From positions 62,001-126,000 of the forward strand of contig NZ_KB895543.1 in the NCBI RefSeq assembly GCF_000374925.1: a stretch of 64,000 nt of DNA, written 5' to 3'. Source of the stretch: Arthrobacter sp. 131MFCol6.1. Lineage in GTDB: Bacteria > Actinomycetota > Actinomycetes > Actinomycetales > Micrococcaceae. This document shows positions 33,884 through 42,639 of this stretch, one piece after another (the first letter of the stretch is position 1; each line of letters starts with the position of its first letter). Position numbers and translations under genes: made by a program. The notes below the pieces were generated by a model. The model was given only the letters and a program-made list of their open reading frames with translations, made no database searches and was not told the DNA's origin.

Positions 33884-34777
33884 ATGTCCGCGCAGCGCTA
33901 CGAACTCGGCATCGACGCCGCCTCGCTCGATGCGATCGACATGCACGTCCACCTCGAAGTGGACGGCCACGGCCATGAGTCCCTACCGGCGGCGCTGACC
34001 GAGGCCTCAGCCAAGTACTTCAAGGCCGAGGACCGCAGCCCGTCGCTGGACCGGATCGCCGAGATCTACCGGGAGCTGAACATGGCCGCCGTCGTCTTCA
34101 CAGTCGACGCCCGGACCCAGCTCAAGCACGAGCCCAACAGCATCGCGGACCTCATTGCCGGGGCGGCGCGAAACAACGACGTCCTGATCCCCTTCGGGAG
34201 CGTGGACCCCCGCACCGGGGCCGACGCCATCCAGGGTGCCAAGCACCAGGCGATCGACCTCGGCGCGCGCGGGTTCAAGTTCCACCCGAGCCTGCAGGGC
34301 TTCGACCCCTCAAACGAGCAGTTCTACCCGCTCTGGGAAACACTGCAGGACCTGGGGCTGCCGGCCATCTTCCACACGGGACAGAACGGCATGGGGGCCG
34401 GGCTCCCAGGCGGGTACGGCATCAAGCTGGCCTACTCCAACCCGCTCCTGCTTGACGCCGTGGCCGCGGACTTCCCGGAGCTGCAGATCATCATGGCCCA
34501 CCCCTCGGTGCCCTGGCAGGACGAGGCGAATTCGATCGCCACGCACAAGTCCAACGTGTTCATCGACCTCTCCGGCTGGTCCCCGAAGTACTTCCCGGAG
34601 TCCCTGGTCCGGATGGCCAACTCGGTGCTGCAGGACAAGGTGCTGTTCGGCACGGACTTCCCGCTCATCACCCCGCAGAAATGGCTGGGCGCCTTCGCGG
34701 ACCTGCCGCTGAAGGACGAGGTCCGGCCCAAGATCCTCAAGGACAACGCCGTCCGCCTGCTCGGGCTCGGTGGCTGA
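33884..34777 (+). CDS. Amidohydrolase-family (ACMSD-like) metal hydrolase or decarboxylase
   Basis: A 297-residue TIM-barrel enzyme of the amidohydrolase-2 type. The metal ligands are visible: HVH in IDMHVHLEVDG, His in IFHTGQNG, His in IIMAHPSVPW and Asp in LFGTDFPLITP. The GARGFKFHPSLQGFDP segment is family-typical. Members decarboxylate aromatic acids or hydrolyse C-C and C-N bonds. In this operon no thiolase is seen, so this enzyme may cleave the ring or chain; that is inference. Its start is 1 nt after the SDR stop and its end overlaps the next gene. Confidence 0.85.
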   Translation: MSAQRYELGIDAASLDAIDMHVHLEVDGHGHESLPAALTEASAKYFKAEDRSPSLDRIAEIYRELNMAAVVFTVDARTQLKHEPNSIADLIAGAARNNDVLIPFGSVDPRTGADAIQGAKHQAIDLGARGFKFHPSLQGFDPSNEQFYPLWETLQDLGLPAIFHTGQNGMGAGLPGGYGIKLAYSNPLLLDAVAADFPELQIIMAHPSVPWQDEANSIATHKSNVFIDLSGWSPKYFPESLVRMANSVLQDKVLFGTDFPLITPQKWLGAFADLPLKDEVRPKILKDNAVRLLGLGG

Positions 34778-36029
34778 GGTGAGCGTTGAAACCGCGACCC
34801 AGAAAACAACGCAGGAGCGCCTCTACAGCGTCTGCGACTACTACGACGCCGAGTCCCTCCTCACCGGCGGGGAGCGGAGGGTGCTGGGGCGGCTGCGGGA
34901 GTTCCTGGACACCCAGGCCCGCCCGCTCCTGGCCGACTACTGGGAGCGCGGCGAGTTCCCGGACCAGCTCGCCCGGCCGCTGATCGATCTGGACCTCATG
35001 GAACCGGCGGAACTGACAGGCTCCCCGGGGGCGGGCCAGGCACCGGCCCGGGGCATCTACCAGGGGTTCCGGATCTTCGAACTCGCCCGCACGGACGCCT
35101 CGCTGGCCACCTGGTACACGGCCCAGGCCGGACTGTTCCGGACCGCCATCCGGGTCGGGGCCTCCGCGGAACAGCAGGCCGAGTGGATGCCCAGGGTCAT
35201 CGACTTCTCACTCAAGGGCGTCTTTTCGCTGACCGAACCCGAGTCCGGCTCGGACATCGCCGGCGGCCTGTCCACCACCGCCCGCAGGGAAAAGGGGCCT
35301 GAGGGTGGCCCGGACGGCGGCACCTGGGTCCTGGACGGCGAAAAGCGCTGGATCGGCGGCGCGGCAACGGCCGACGTCCTGGCCGTATTCGCCCGCGACA
35401 CGGCCGACGGGCAGGTCAAGGCCTTCCTCGTGGACCGTGAGGCCGCGGGCGTGACCCTGGCGAAGATCCACGGCAAGACGGCCCTGCGGATGATGCAGAA
35501 TGCCCACATCACGCTCGACGCCGTCCGGGTGCCGGAATCCCGGCGGCTCCACAACGTGAACTCGTTCCGGGACGTGGCCGCGATGCTGCGGGCCATGCGC
35601 TCGGACGTCGCGTGGATCGCCACGGGCATCGCGGCCGGGGCCTTTGAGGCGGCGCTGAAGTATGTCACCGCGCGGCAGCAGTTCGGCCGCCCGCTCGCGT
35701 CCTTCCAGCTTGTCCAGGAAAAGCTGGCCCGGATGCTCGGGAACGTCACCGCGGCGCTGTCCCTGGTGGTCCGGCTGACCGAGCAGCAGGAGAAGGGCAT
35801 CTACCGGGACCAGGACTCGGCTCTGGCCAAGATGCAGACGTCCCTGCTGATGCGCGAGACCGTCGCACAGGCCCGCGAAGTGGTGGGCGGGAACGGGATC
35901 ACGCTGGACTCCGACGTCGCCCGGTTCCACGCCGATGCCGAGGCCGTCTACTCCTACGAGGGCACCCATGAGATCAATGCCCTGATCGTCGGCCGGGCCC
36001 TCACTGGCCACAGCGCCTTCACCCACTGA
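34770..36029 (+). CDS. Acyl-CoA dehydrogenase
   Basis: A 419-residue FAD-dependent dehydrogenase that makes a 2,3-double bond in an acyl-CoA. Domain order is normal: N-terminal helices, a beta domain with FSLTEPESGSDIAGGLSTTA, then a C-terminal helical domain with ARQQFGRPLASFQLVQEKLA. The catalytic-base region reads DAEAVYSYEGTHEINALIVGRA, with the Glu of YEGTHE in the position used by glutaryl-CoA-type dehydrogenases. A GTG at 34770 overlaps the amidohydrolase by 8 nt; another GTG at 34779 follows its stop and cannot be excluded. Confidence 0.92.
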   Translation: MAEVSVETATQKTTQERLYSVCDYYDAESLLTGGERRVLGRLREFLDTQARPLLADYWERGEFPDQLARPLIDLDLMEPAELTGSPGAGQAPARGIYQGFRIFELARTDASLATWYTAQAGLFRTAIRVGASAEQQAEWMPRVIDFSLKGVFSLTEPESGSDIAGGLSTTARREKGPEGGPDGGTWVLDGEKRWIGGAATADVLAVFARDTADGQVKAFLVDREAAGVTLAKIHGKTALRMMQNAHITLDAVRVPESRRLHNVNSFRDVAAMLRAMRSDVAWIATGIAAGAFEAALKYVTARQQFGRPLASFQLVQEKLARMLGNVTAALSLVVRLTEQQEKGIYRDQDSALAKMQTSLLMRETVAQAREVVGGNGITLDSDVARFHADAEAVYSYEGTHEINALIVGRALTGHSAFTH

Positions 36030-36101
36030 CGCCCTTCACCCACTGACTACGGCGCGCCGCCGTCGTCGTTCAACCCAACCCGACCACTCCAGGAGCCAAA
36101 G

Positions 36102-36557
36102 ATGCCCAACCTCGTCGTCGACTTCGACAAACTGCTTACCCTCGCCGGCACCGATCTCGGTGTCACCGACTACCGCGAAATCACCCAGGAGCAGATCAAC
36201 AAATTCGCCGATGCCACGGGCGATGACCAGTGGATCCATGTGGACCCGGAACGGGCCAAGGACGGTCCCTTCGGCGCCCCGATCGCCCACGGCTTCCTGA
36301 CCCTCTCGCTCATCATCCCGTTCTGGGGCGAACTGTTCGACGTCGACGGCGTAACCACCAAGGTCAACTACGGCCTCGACAAGGTCCGTTTCACCTCCCC
36401 GGTGAAAGTGGGTTCGCGCATCCGCATGCGGGCCACCATTGCAGAGGTCACCGAGGTCAAAGGCGGCGCCCAGATCAAGGTGGCCAACACGATCGAGATC
36501 GAAGGCCAGGAACGCCCCGCCGTCGTGGCCGAGTTCCTCGCCCGCTTCTACAAGTAA
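36102..36557 (+). CDS. MaoC-family enoyl-CoA hydratase
   Basis: A 151-residue hot-dog-fold hydratase. The hydratase-2 motif is clear: FADATGDDQWIHVDPERA, then PFGAPIAHGFLTLSL, with Asp and His as catalytic residues. It would hydrate the enoyl-CoA from the neighbouring dehydrogenase, giving the (R)-hydroxyacyl form that matches the MFE-2-like SDR in the same operon. ATG 36102 is preceded by CAGGAGCC. Confidence 0.92.
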   Translation: MPNLVVDFDKLLTLAGTDLGVTDYREITQEQINKFADATGDDQWIHVDPERAKDGPFGAPIAHGFLTLSLIIPFWGELFDVDGVTTKVNYGLDKVRFTSPVKVGSRIRMRATIAEVTEVKGGAQIKVANTIEIEGQERPAVVAEFLARFYK

Positions 36558-36602
36558 ACCGCCACAGCCCCTTCACCATCCCTTCTGCCATAAGGAACAA
36601 CG

Positions 36603-37982
36603 ATGTCCCAAATTTCGCAGTTGCAGGCCATGGACGCGGGTACGCGTCGCCGTGAAGCACGGACCGTCATTGCCTCCAGCTATCTCGGCAGCACCATCGA
36701 GTATTACGACTTCCTGCTCTATGCAACGGCCGCCGCCGTGGTCTTTCCCAAGGTGTTCTTCTCCGGCGCGGACGAGTGGGTGGGGGTGGTGGCCGCGTAC
36801 GGGACATTCGCCGCCGGCTATGTGGCGCGGCCCCTCGGCGGCATCATCTTCGGCCACTTCGGCGACAGGCTTGGACGCAAGAACATGCTGATTGTCTCGA
36901 TGCTGGTGATGGGCATCGCCTCCACCCTGATCGGGCTGGTGCCCGGCGCCGCGGTGGCCGGAGCCTGGGGCGCCGTGATGCTGGTGATCCTTCGCGTCTG
37001 CCAGGGCATTGCCGTGGGTGGGGAGTGGGGCGGCGCCGCCCTCATGGCGCTTGAACACTCCGAATCGGGCAAGCGCGGCTTCGCGGCCTCGTTCGTCAAC
37101 GCCGGCGCCCCCACCGGAGCGGTGCTGGGCACCCTGGTCATGGGCGCGTTCGCGGCCCTGCCCAACGAGCAGTTCCTGGCCTGGGGCTGGCGCGTGCCCT
37201 TCCTGCTGTCCTTCGTCCTCCTGGGCATCGGCATGTTCGTCCGACTCAAGGTCTCCGAAAGCCCCATCTTCAAGGCGGCACTGGAACAAGAGCAAGCCGA
37301 GCGGGAACAGGCCGAACGGGACAACACCCGGCGGACGGTGCCGGGCAGTGCGCCGGCGCGCCTCGAGATTCCGCTCCTGCAGGTCCTGCGCCGGCCCAAG
37401 ACCCTGATCTTCACCATGCTGGCCGGCGCGGCCGGGTTCGCGCTCCAGGTGGTGCTGGCCACGTTCTCCGTGACCTACGCCGTGTCCAAGGGGGCGGACC
37501 GGCAGGGCGTGCTCTACGCCTTCGCGGCAGCCTCCTTCGTGTCCATCGCCTTCGTGATCATGGGCGGCCGGCTCTCCGACAAGCTGGGCCGGCGGCCCGT
37601 CATGATCGGCGGCCTGGTGCTCTTCATCCTTTACCTCACCCCGATGTTCCAGCTCCTGTCCTCCAACAACATCGGGCTGATCTTCGTGGCCTTCGCAATC
37701 GGCCTCATGATCCACTCCACCCTGTTCGGCCCGCTCGCTGCGTTCGTGTCCGAGCAGTTCGGCACCACCTCGCGCTACACCGGCGCCTCACTGGGCTACC
37801 AGCTCGCCACCCTTCTCGGCGCGGGGTTCACCCCGGGCATCGTGGCGCAGATCTTCAAGGATTCCGGACAGGACACCGCCGCCGTGGTCTGGTACCTGGC
37901 CATCATGTCGGTCGTGTCGATCGTCTTCATCCTGCTGACCCGAGAGCCCAAGAACAACGATCTGCAGACTGTCGGGTCCTAA
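36603..37982 (+). CDS. MFS transporter, metabolite:H+ symporter (MHS) family
   Basis: A 459-residue, 12-helix permease. The TIEYYDFLLYATAAAVVFPKVFF opening, GHFGDRLGRKNML loop and LRVCQGIAVGGEWGGAAL segment are MHS hallmarks. Relatives carry organic acids such as shikimate, ketoglutarate or proline/betaine. It lies between the hydratase and CoA-ligase genes, so it is presumably the uptake system for the acid that the ligase activates. The start is preceded by AAGGAACA. Confidence 0.9.
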   Translation: MSQISQLQAMDAGTRRREARTVIASSYLGSTIEYYDFLLYATAAAVVFPKVFFSGADEWVGVVAAYGTFAAGYVARPLGGIIFGHFGDRLGRKNMLIVSMLVMGIASTLIGLVPGAAVAGAWGAVMLVILRVCQGIAVGGEWGGAALMALEHSESGKRGFAASFVNAGAPTGAVLGTLVMGAFAALPNEQFLAWGWRVPFLLSFVLLGIGMFVRLKVSESPIFKAALEQEQAEREQAERDNTRRTVPGSAPARLEIPLLQVLRRPKTLIFTMLAGAAGFALQVVLATFSVTYAVSKGADRQGVLYAFAAASFVSIAFVIMGGRLSDKLGRRPVMIGGLVLFILYLTPMFQLLSSNNIGLIFVAFAIGLMIHSTLFGPLAAFVSEQFGTTSRYTGASLGYQLATLLGAGFTPGIVAQIFKDSGQDTAAVVWYLAIMSVVSIVFILLTREPKNNDLQTVGS

Positions 37983-38024
37983 CCCGGCCCGCTGGCGCTA
38001 CCGTCTAAGTAGAAAGGATTTTCC

Positions 38025-39611
38025 GTGGAGAATTTTGGCATCGGCTCGTGGCTGCAACGGCGCCGCCCGAAGTCGGACACCAAGACCGCCGTGATCGCAG
38101 GGGACCGGGAGCTCAGCTACATTGAGCTCTCGGAACGTTCCGCCCGGCTCGCCAACGCACTCCGGGACCGCGGCGTAGTCAAAGGCGACAGGGTGGCCTA
38201 CCTGGGCGAAAACGATCCCTCCTTCCTGGAGACCCTCTTCGCCGCCGGCCTGGCCGGGGCGGTCTTCGTCCCACTGAACACCCGGCTCGCCCCGCCCGAA
38301 ATCCAGTTCCAGCTCCGGGACAGCGGCGCGGTCGTGCTGGTCCACTCGGCGGCGCTCGCGGTGCTCGCGGAACTTGGCTCTGTGGAGACCTCCGTGGGGT
38401 CGCGGATCGTCGTCGACGATTCGACAGCACCAGCGCCAGCCAAAACAGTGTCCGACGGCGGCGGTGCTGGCCGGGGAAGCGCCGTGGAGGCGTTTGAAGC
38501 CGTGATCGCCTCCGGCGCGGCGCTGCCGCCGGACGAACCTGTGGGTCTGGACGACGGCGCCATGATCCTCTACACCTCCGGAACCACCGGAAACCCCAAA
38601 GGCGCGCTCCTGACCCACGGCAACATCACGTGGAACTGCATCAACGTGCTGGTCGACTTCGACTTCGCCTCCACCGACGTGGCCCTCATGATCTCCCCGA
38701 TGTTCCACGTCGCCTCCCTGGACATGGGTGTCCTGCCCACGCTCCTCAAAGGCGGCACCGTGGTCCTGGAGGCCAAGTTCGATCCCCGCCGGACGCTCGA
38801 GCTGATCCAGCAGCACCGCGCAACCACCATCAGCGGGGTGCCTACCACCTACCAGATGCTCTGCGAGCACCCGGACTGGGACGCCACGGACCTGAGTTCG
38901 TTGAACAAACTGACGTGCGGCGGGTCCGCGGTGCCGATGCGGGTCCTGGAAGCCTACGAACGCCGCGGTCTGCGCTTCTCCAACGGCTACGGCATGACCG
39001 AGACGGCCCCGGGCGCCACGACGCTGCCGGCGGCCCGGTCCCGGGACAAGGCCGGGTCCTCGGGACTGCCGCATTTCTTCACCGATGTCCGGGTGGCCGA
39101 TCCCCTCGACCCGGCGTCCGGGCCCGCCGCGCCCGGAACGGTGGGGGAGATCCAGATCAAGGGTCCCAACGTCATCCACCAGTACTGGAACCGGCCCGAG
39201 GCCTCCGCGGACTTCTACACAGGGGACGGCTGGTTCAAGTCCGGTGACATGGGCTACAAGGACCCGGACGGCTTCGTGTACATCTCCGACCGGCTCAAGG
39301 ACATGATCATCTCCGGCGGGGAGAATATCTACCCGGCCGAGGTGGAGCAGGCGATCGCCGAGCTCGACGCCGTCGGAAGCGTCGCGGTGATCGGCGTGCC
39401 GGATGAGAAGTGGGGCGAGGTGCCGCGGGCCGTGGTGCTGCTGCGGGACGGGGCCCGGCTCACGGAAGAGCAGCTGCGCTCCCACCTGGAGGGCCGGCTG
39501 GCGCGGTACAAGATCCCCAAATCCGTCGTCTTCGTGGACGAGATGCCCCGGACCGCGAGCGGCAAGATCCGGAAGGCTGATCTGCGGAAGCTCACGTCCG
39601 GCCACGTCTGA
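38025..39611 (+). CDS. Acyl-CoA synthetase (AMP-forming)
   Basis: A 528-residue adenylate-forming ligase. Core motifs are ILYTSGTTGNPKGALLTH (P-loop), YGMTETAPGA, the DGWFKSGDMGYKDPDGFVYISDR region and KIPKSVVFVDEMPRTASGKIRKADL with the catalytic C-terminal Lys. It activates a carboxylic acid as the CoA thioester, the first step of the pathway encoded here. The substrate is not readable from sequence. GTG 38025 follows AAAGGATTTTCC. It is the last gene of the cluster. Confidence 0.92.
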   Translation: MENFGIGSWLQRRRPKSDTKTAVIAGDRELSYIELSERSARLANALRDRGVVKGDRVAYLGENDPSFLETLFAAGLAGAVFVPLNTRLAPPEIQFQLRDSGAVVLVHSAALAVLAELGSVETSVGSRIVVDDSTAPAPAKTVSDGGGAGRGSAVEAFEAVIASGAALPPDEPVGLDDGAMILYTSGTTGNPKGALLTHGNITWNCINVLVDFDFASTDVALMISPMFHVASLDMGVLPTLLKGGTVVLEAKFDPRRTLELIQQHRATTISGVPTTYQMLCEHPDWDATDLSSLNKLTCGGSAVPMRVLEAYERRGLRFSNGYGMTETAPGATTLPAARSRDKAGSSGLPHFFTDVRVADPLDPASGPAAPGTVGEIQIKGPNVIHQYWNRPEASADFYTGDGWFKSGDMGYKDPDGFVYISDRLKDMIISGGENIYPAEVEQAIAELDAVGSVAVIGVPDEKWGEVPRAVVLLRDGARLTEEQLRSHLEGRLARYKIPKSVVFVDEMPRTASGKIRKADLRKLTSGHV

Positions 39612-39678
39612 CGGGGGAGCGCGGAAGCCCCAGCCTGCAACATGGCCCAGCACGCAGCCCGGGGCCCGGCTGACCGTT

Positions 39679-39702
39679 CCGCCGGTGCCGGGACGCCGGC
39701 GG
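39679..39702. terminator. Possible terminator hairpin between convergent genes
   Basis: CCGCCGG (39679-39685) pairs with CCGGCGG (39696-39702) around a 10-nt loop, between the CoA-ligase stop and the convergent LysE-type gene. No U-tract is present on either strand, so only the hairpin is certain. Confidence 0.4.
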
Positions 39703-39711
39703 CCGCGGCGC

Positions 39712-40335
39712 TTAGTGGATCGCGGCCAGCAGGACGCCGACGCCGACGAAGAGCCCGCCAAACGTCCGGTTCAGAACCTTTTGTCCACGGGCGTCGTGGG
39801 TGAAGCGCTGGAAGGACCTGGCCGCTGCCGCGAAGAAGAACCACATGACCAGGACGTCGATCACGATCACGGTGACAGCCAGGACCACGTACTGCGGCAG
39901 CAGCGGCTGCTCCGGGCGGATGAACTGCGGCATGAAGGCCAGGAAGAAGACCACGGCTTTGGGGTTGAGCAGATTGACCCAGAGGCCACGGCGGAACATG
40001 GACAGGCCCGGCTCGTTGCGCAGGGCGGCGGCCTTCTCCTGGTCCAGGTCCGGCTTGCGCAGGAACTGCCGGATGCCAAGGTAGACCAGGTAGGCGGCGC
40101 CGGCGTAGCGGATCACGTTGAAGGCAACCGGTGAGCTCGCCACGAGCACCCCGACGCCGAGGGCCACGATCAGGATGTGCACCACGAGGGCGGCCTGCTG
40201 GCCCAGGATGCCCCAGAGGGACCGGCGGAATCCCGAGTTCAGGGAGTTGCTCATGGTGTTGATGGCGCCCGCGCCGGGAGTGAAGCTGATCAGGACGCCG
40301 GCGCCGGCCAGGGCGAGCCAAAGGGAAGGTTGCAC
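39712..40335 (-). CDS. LysE/RhtB-family exporter
   Basis: A 207-residue, six-helix inner-membrane exporter. Family segments GVLISFTPGAGAINTMSNSLNSGFRRSLWGILGQ, FLRKPDLDQ and NLLNPKAVVFFLAFMPQFI are present. The family exports amino acids such as lysine, homoserine or threonine. It is a single gene, convergent with the catabolic cluster and codirectional with the reductase-like gene downstream of its own promoter; no regulator is adjacent. Confidence 0.9.
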   Translation of the reverse strand: MQPSLWLALAGAGVLISFTPGAGAINTMSNSLNSGFRRSLWGILGQQAALVVHILIVALGVGVLVASSPVAFNVIRYAGAAYLVYLGIRQFLRKPDLDQEKAAALRNEPGLSMFRRGLWVNLLNPKAVVFFLAFMPQFIRPEQPLLPQYVVLAVTVIVIDVLVMWFFFAAAARSFQRFTHDARGQKVLNRTFGGLFVGVGVLLAAIH

Positions 40336-40385
40336 CAGGTAAGTTTACGGTCCCGGCCGTGGCCGGCCCGGTTTGATGACGGGAG

Positions 40386-40937
40386 TCAGTCGCCGCGGAG
40401 GCCGTAGCTGAGAATCATGTTGCCTTTGCTGGTCTGCTGGGACCGCTGCAGCTCCAGCCGGGTGAGAGGATCGCCGTCGTTGAACAGCCGCCGCCCGCTG
40501 CCCGCGATCACGGGATGAACGATCAGCATCAAGGTGTCGAGCAGCCCGGCGAACAGCAATTGGTGGACCAAGGAAATGCTGCTGAAGATCCCAATCTCGC
40601 CGCCGTCGCTGTTCTTCAGGGCCGCGACGAAGTCCTCCAGCGGGCCCTCGATCAGGCGCGAATTTTGCCATTCCAGCTCCCCGGTCAGGGTCCGGGACGC
40701 GACAAATTTCGGCAGCGGATTGATGAATCCGGCGAAGTCGGCGTCGCTTTCGGCGTTGGGCCAGTAGTCTGCCCATTGCTGGTAGCCCACGCGGCCGAGG
40801 AGTGCGGTGTCGATCCGGCCCATCATCTCGCCCATCCCGGCACCCAGTTCTTCGTCGAAGCTGTCGAACTGCCACTTGAACGGGTCTTCAACCACGCCGT
40901 CTACAGAGCAGAAAAGGCCGGCCGTCAATTTGCGCAT
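40386..40937 (-). CDS. Dihydrofolate reductase/RibD-C family protein
   Basis: A 183-residue protein with the DHFR-like RibD C-terminal fold: RKLTAGLFCSVDGVVEDP at the start, LLGRVGYQQWADYWP in the middle and LLDTLMLIVHPVIAGSGRRLFNDG near the end. These small stand-alone members are common in actinobacteria. Some reduce flavin or pteridine-like substrates, but none can be assigned here. GGAGAACC lies upstream of ATG 40937 on the minus strand. Confidence 0.88.
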   Translation of the reverse strand: MRKLTAGLFCSVDGVVEDPFKWQFDSFDEELGAGMGEMMGRIDTALLGRVGYQQWADYWPNAESDADFAGFINPLPKFVASRTLTGELEWQNSRLIEGPLEDFVAALKNSDGGEIGIFSSISLVHQLLFAGLLDTLMLIVHPVIAGSGRRLFNDGDPLTRLELQRSQQTSKGNMILSYGLRGD

Positions 40938-41065
40938 GGGGTTCTCCTTGCCGTGGGTCTCCGGTGCAGATATCTAATGCACCCTATCCGCAGACCCGGC
41001 CGCAGGGAATGGCTGCCGGCAACGCGACGGCGAACGCCCCGGAGGCCGGCTGTGCCGCCAGGATC

Positions 41066-41104
41066 GCGGGTCTTGGGCGTGCCCGGGGCGCGCCCAAGAC
41101 CCGC
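41066..41104 (-). terminator. Perfect 14-bp hairpin downstream of the PepSY gene
   Basis: GCGGGTCTTGGGCG (41066-41079) and CGCCCAAGACCCGC (41091-41104) pair perfectly around an 11-nt loop. It begins 7 nt after the stop of the leftward PepSY gene. A short U-tract is missing, but the stem strength and position fit a terminator. Confidence 0.7.
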
Positions 41105-41110
41105 TAAGGG

Positions 41111-41563
41111 TTAGCCGTTGGACGTGTAGCCATCCGTGGCGGTGTCACCGGGTCCGCCATGGCCGCCGCCGGGTCCGCCCCGGCCTTCCTCGGTTGCGGT
41201 CACCGTGAAGTTCGCATCCAGCAGGACAGTGGCGCGCGTGCCGTCCGCCTTCGTGATGTGGGCTTCGTAGGTGGCGCCGTCGGCGTCGGTCTCCATCCGC
41301 TCGATCGTCGCATCCGGCTGGGCGGCCTTTACCGCCGCCTCGACCTTCGTGGCGGTGTCGCCGGTGAGGACCTCCTCCGTCTTTCCGTTCGCCTGATGCG
41401 GGCCGCGCTGGCCCCCGGTGCCATAGCCGTCGGTGGCCTGGGTCGAGGACGAGCTGCCGGTGGAATCGGCAGCCATCGCGGGGATGGCCGACGCGCCAAT
41501 GGCGCCGCCGCCGATCACCGCAGCGAGCATGATGCCCGCGGTGGTCTTGTTGATCTTTGCCAT
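41111..41563 (-). CDS. Secreted PepSY-like protein
   Basis: A 150-residue protein. A Sec signal peptide spans residues 1-32 (MAKINKTTAGIMLAAVIGGG then AIGASAIPAMA, cleavage after AMA). A Ser/Thr/Gly linker follows, then one PepSY-like module (about 62-120: EEVLTGDTATKVEAAVKAAQ and ATIERMETDADGATYEAHIT). The tail is Gly-rich (GRGGPGGGHGGPG). PepSY domains are thought to inhibit or modulate extracellular proteases or sense signals; nothing specific can be said. AAAGGAG precedes the ATG. It stands alone between hairpins. Confidence 0.8.
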   Translation of the reverse strand: MAKINKTTAGIMLAAVIGGGAIGASAIPAMAADSTGSSSSTQATDGYGTGGQRGPHQANGKTEEVLTGDTATKVEAAVKAAQPDATIERMETDADGATYEAHITKADGTRATVLLDANFTVTATEEGRGGPGGGHGGPGDTATDGYTSNG

Positions 41564-41582
41564 GGTGAAACTCCTTTGCTGG

Positions 41583-41616
41583 GGCCCGGGCTTCCGGGCC
41601 GGCCGAGGTTTCGGCC
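41583..41616 (-). terminator. Adjacent hairpins between methyltransferase and PepSY genes
   Basis: GGCCCGG/CCGGGCC (41583-41600) and GGCCGA/TCGGCC (41601-41616) stand side by side about 80 nt after the methyltransferase stop, and just upstream of the PepSY ribosome-binding site. They may terminate the former transcript or structure the leader of the latter. Confidence 0.4.
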
Positions 41617-41692
41617 TGTACCCAGCCTCAGGCGCGGAGTTATGGCTGCACTTTCGGCAGGCTGTGCCGGTGCTGTGACCGCTGGCCGCCGC

Positions 41693-42508
41693 TCACGCCC
41701 GGGCGATGACCTCTCCGTTCGGAATCAGGAACCAGCCGTCGTCGGTGGAGCCCCACCGGTGCCAGCCCGCGGATATCCGGGCCAGGTCCGCCTCGCTGGC
41801 CAAGCCGTACTCGAGCGCCTGGTCGGCAAAGGATGAATGCAGCACTCGCTCACCCCATACCCGGGCCTGCCAGCGCCGCTCATGCCCGGTGGCGTAGAGC
41901 CAGTTGCTGCTGGACGGCGCCACGTCCGTGAACCCGGCGGCCTGGGCCCAGGACACGAGCCGGCGGCCGGCGTCGGGCTCGGCGCCGTTGCGGCGGGCGA
42001 TCCGCTGGTAGAGCTCCATCCAGTCGTCGAGCTCGGGGATGGCCGGGTACCAGCTCATGCCGTGGAAATCGGCGTCGCGCACCGCCACGATCCCGCCGGC
42101 CTTGGCCGCCCGGCGCATCTCCCGCAGGGCCGCGACCGGGTCCGTGAGGTGCTGGAGGACCTGATGGGCGTGGACGACGTCGAAGGATTCGTCCGGGAAG
42201 TCGAGGTCGTAGATGTTGCCGGCGGCAAAGCTGACATTGTCCACGCCGCGCTCGACGCCGAGGGCCGCGGCCTGGGCGATGATGTCGGGGGAGCGGTCCA
42301 GGCCCGTGACCCTGCCCGGCGCCACCAGCTCTGCGAAGTCGCATGTGATGCTGCCCGGCCCGCAGCCGACGTCGAGGACGGACGTCCCGGGCGTGAGATG
42401 CGGGATCACGAACGCTGCCGAGTTTTCCGCCGTACGGGAGGCATGGGCACGGACCACCGACTCGTGGTGGCCGTGCGTGTACACATCGTCAGGCTGCTGC
42501 GCACTCAT
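41693..42508 (-). CDS. SAM-dependent methyltransferase
   Basis: A 271-residue class I methyltransferase of the UbiE/Methyltransf_11 type. Motif I is VLDVGCGPGSIT (about residues 44-55). Asp in VTGLDRSPD binds the ribose, and post-motifs FDVVHAHQVLQHLTDP and GGIVAVRDADF follow. A C-terminal Trp-rich region (HERRWQARVWGERVLHSS) probably forms the substrate cap. The substrate is unknown. It is divergent from the APC exporter, with a 130-bp gap. Confidence 0.88.
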   Translation of the reverse strand: MSAQQPDDVYTHGHHESVVRAHASRTAENSAAFVIPHLTPGTSVLDVGCGPGSITCDFAELVAPGRVTGLDRSPDIIAQAAALGVERGVDNVSFAAGNIYDLDFPDESFDVVHAHQVLQHLTDPVAALREMRRAAKAGGIVAVRDADFHGMSWYPAIPELDDWMELYQRIARRNGAEPDAGRRLVSWAQAAGFTDVAPSSSNWLYATGHERRWQARVWGERVLHSSFADQALEYGLASEADLARISAGWHRWGSTDDGWFLIPNGEVIARA

Positions 42509-42639
42509 AATGGAACGCTACCCTCCCGCGCCCGGAAAAGGGCGGACCCCTCAACTGCGGGTCAGCAGGCTCGCGCCGGCAGGCAGTTTTTTGCGGCTGG
42601 CCGTCAGTTTTGCCGCTTCCGGCGCCGGGGATTCTGCGG

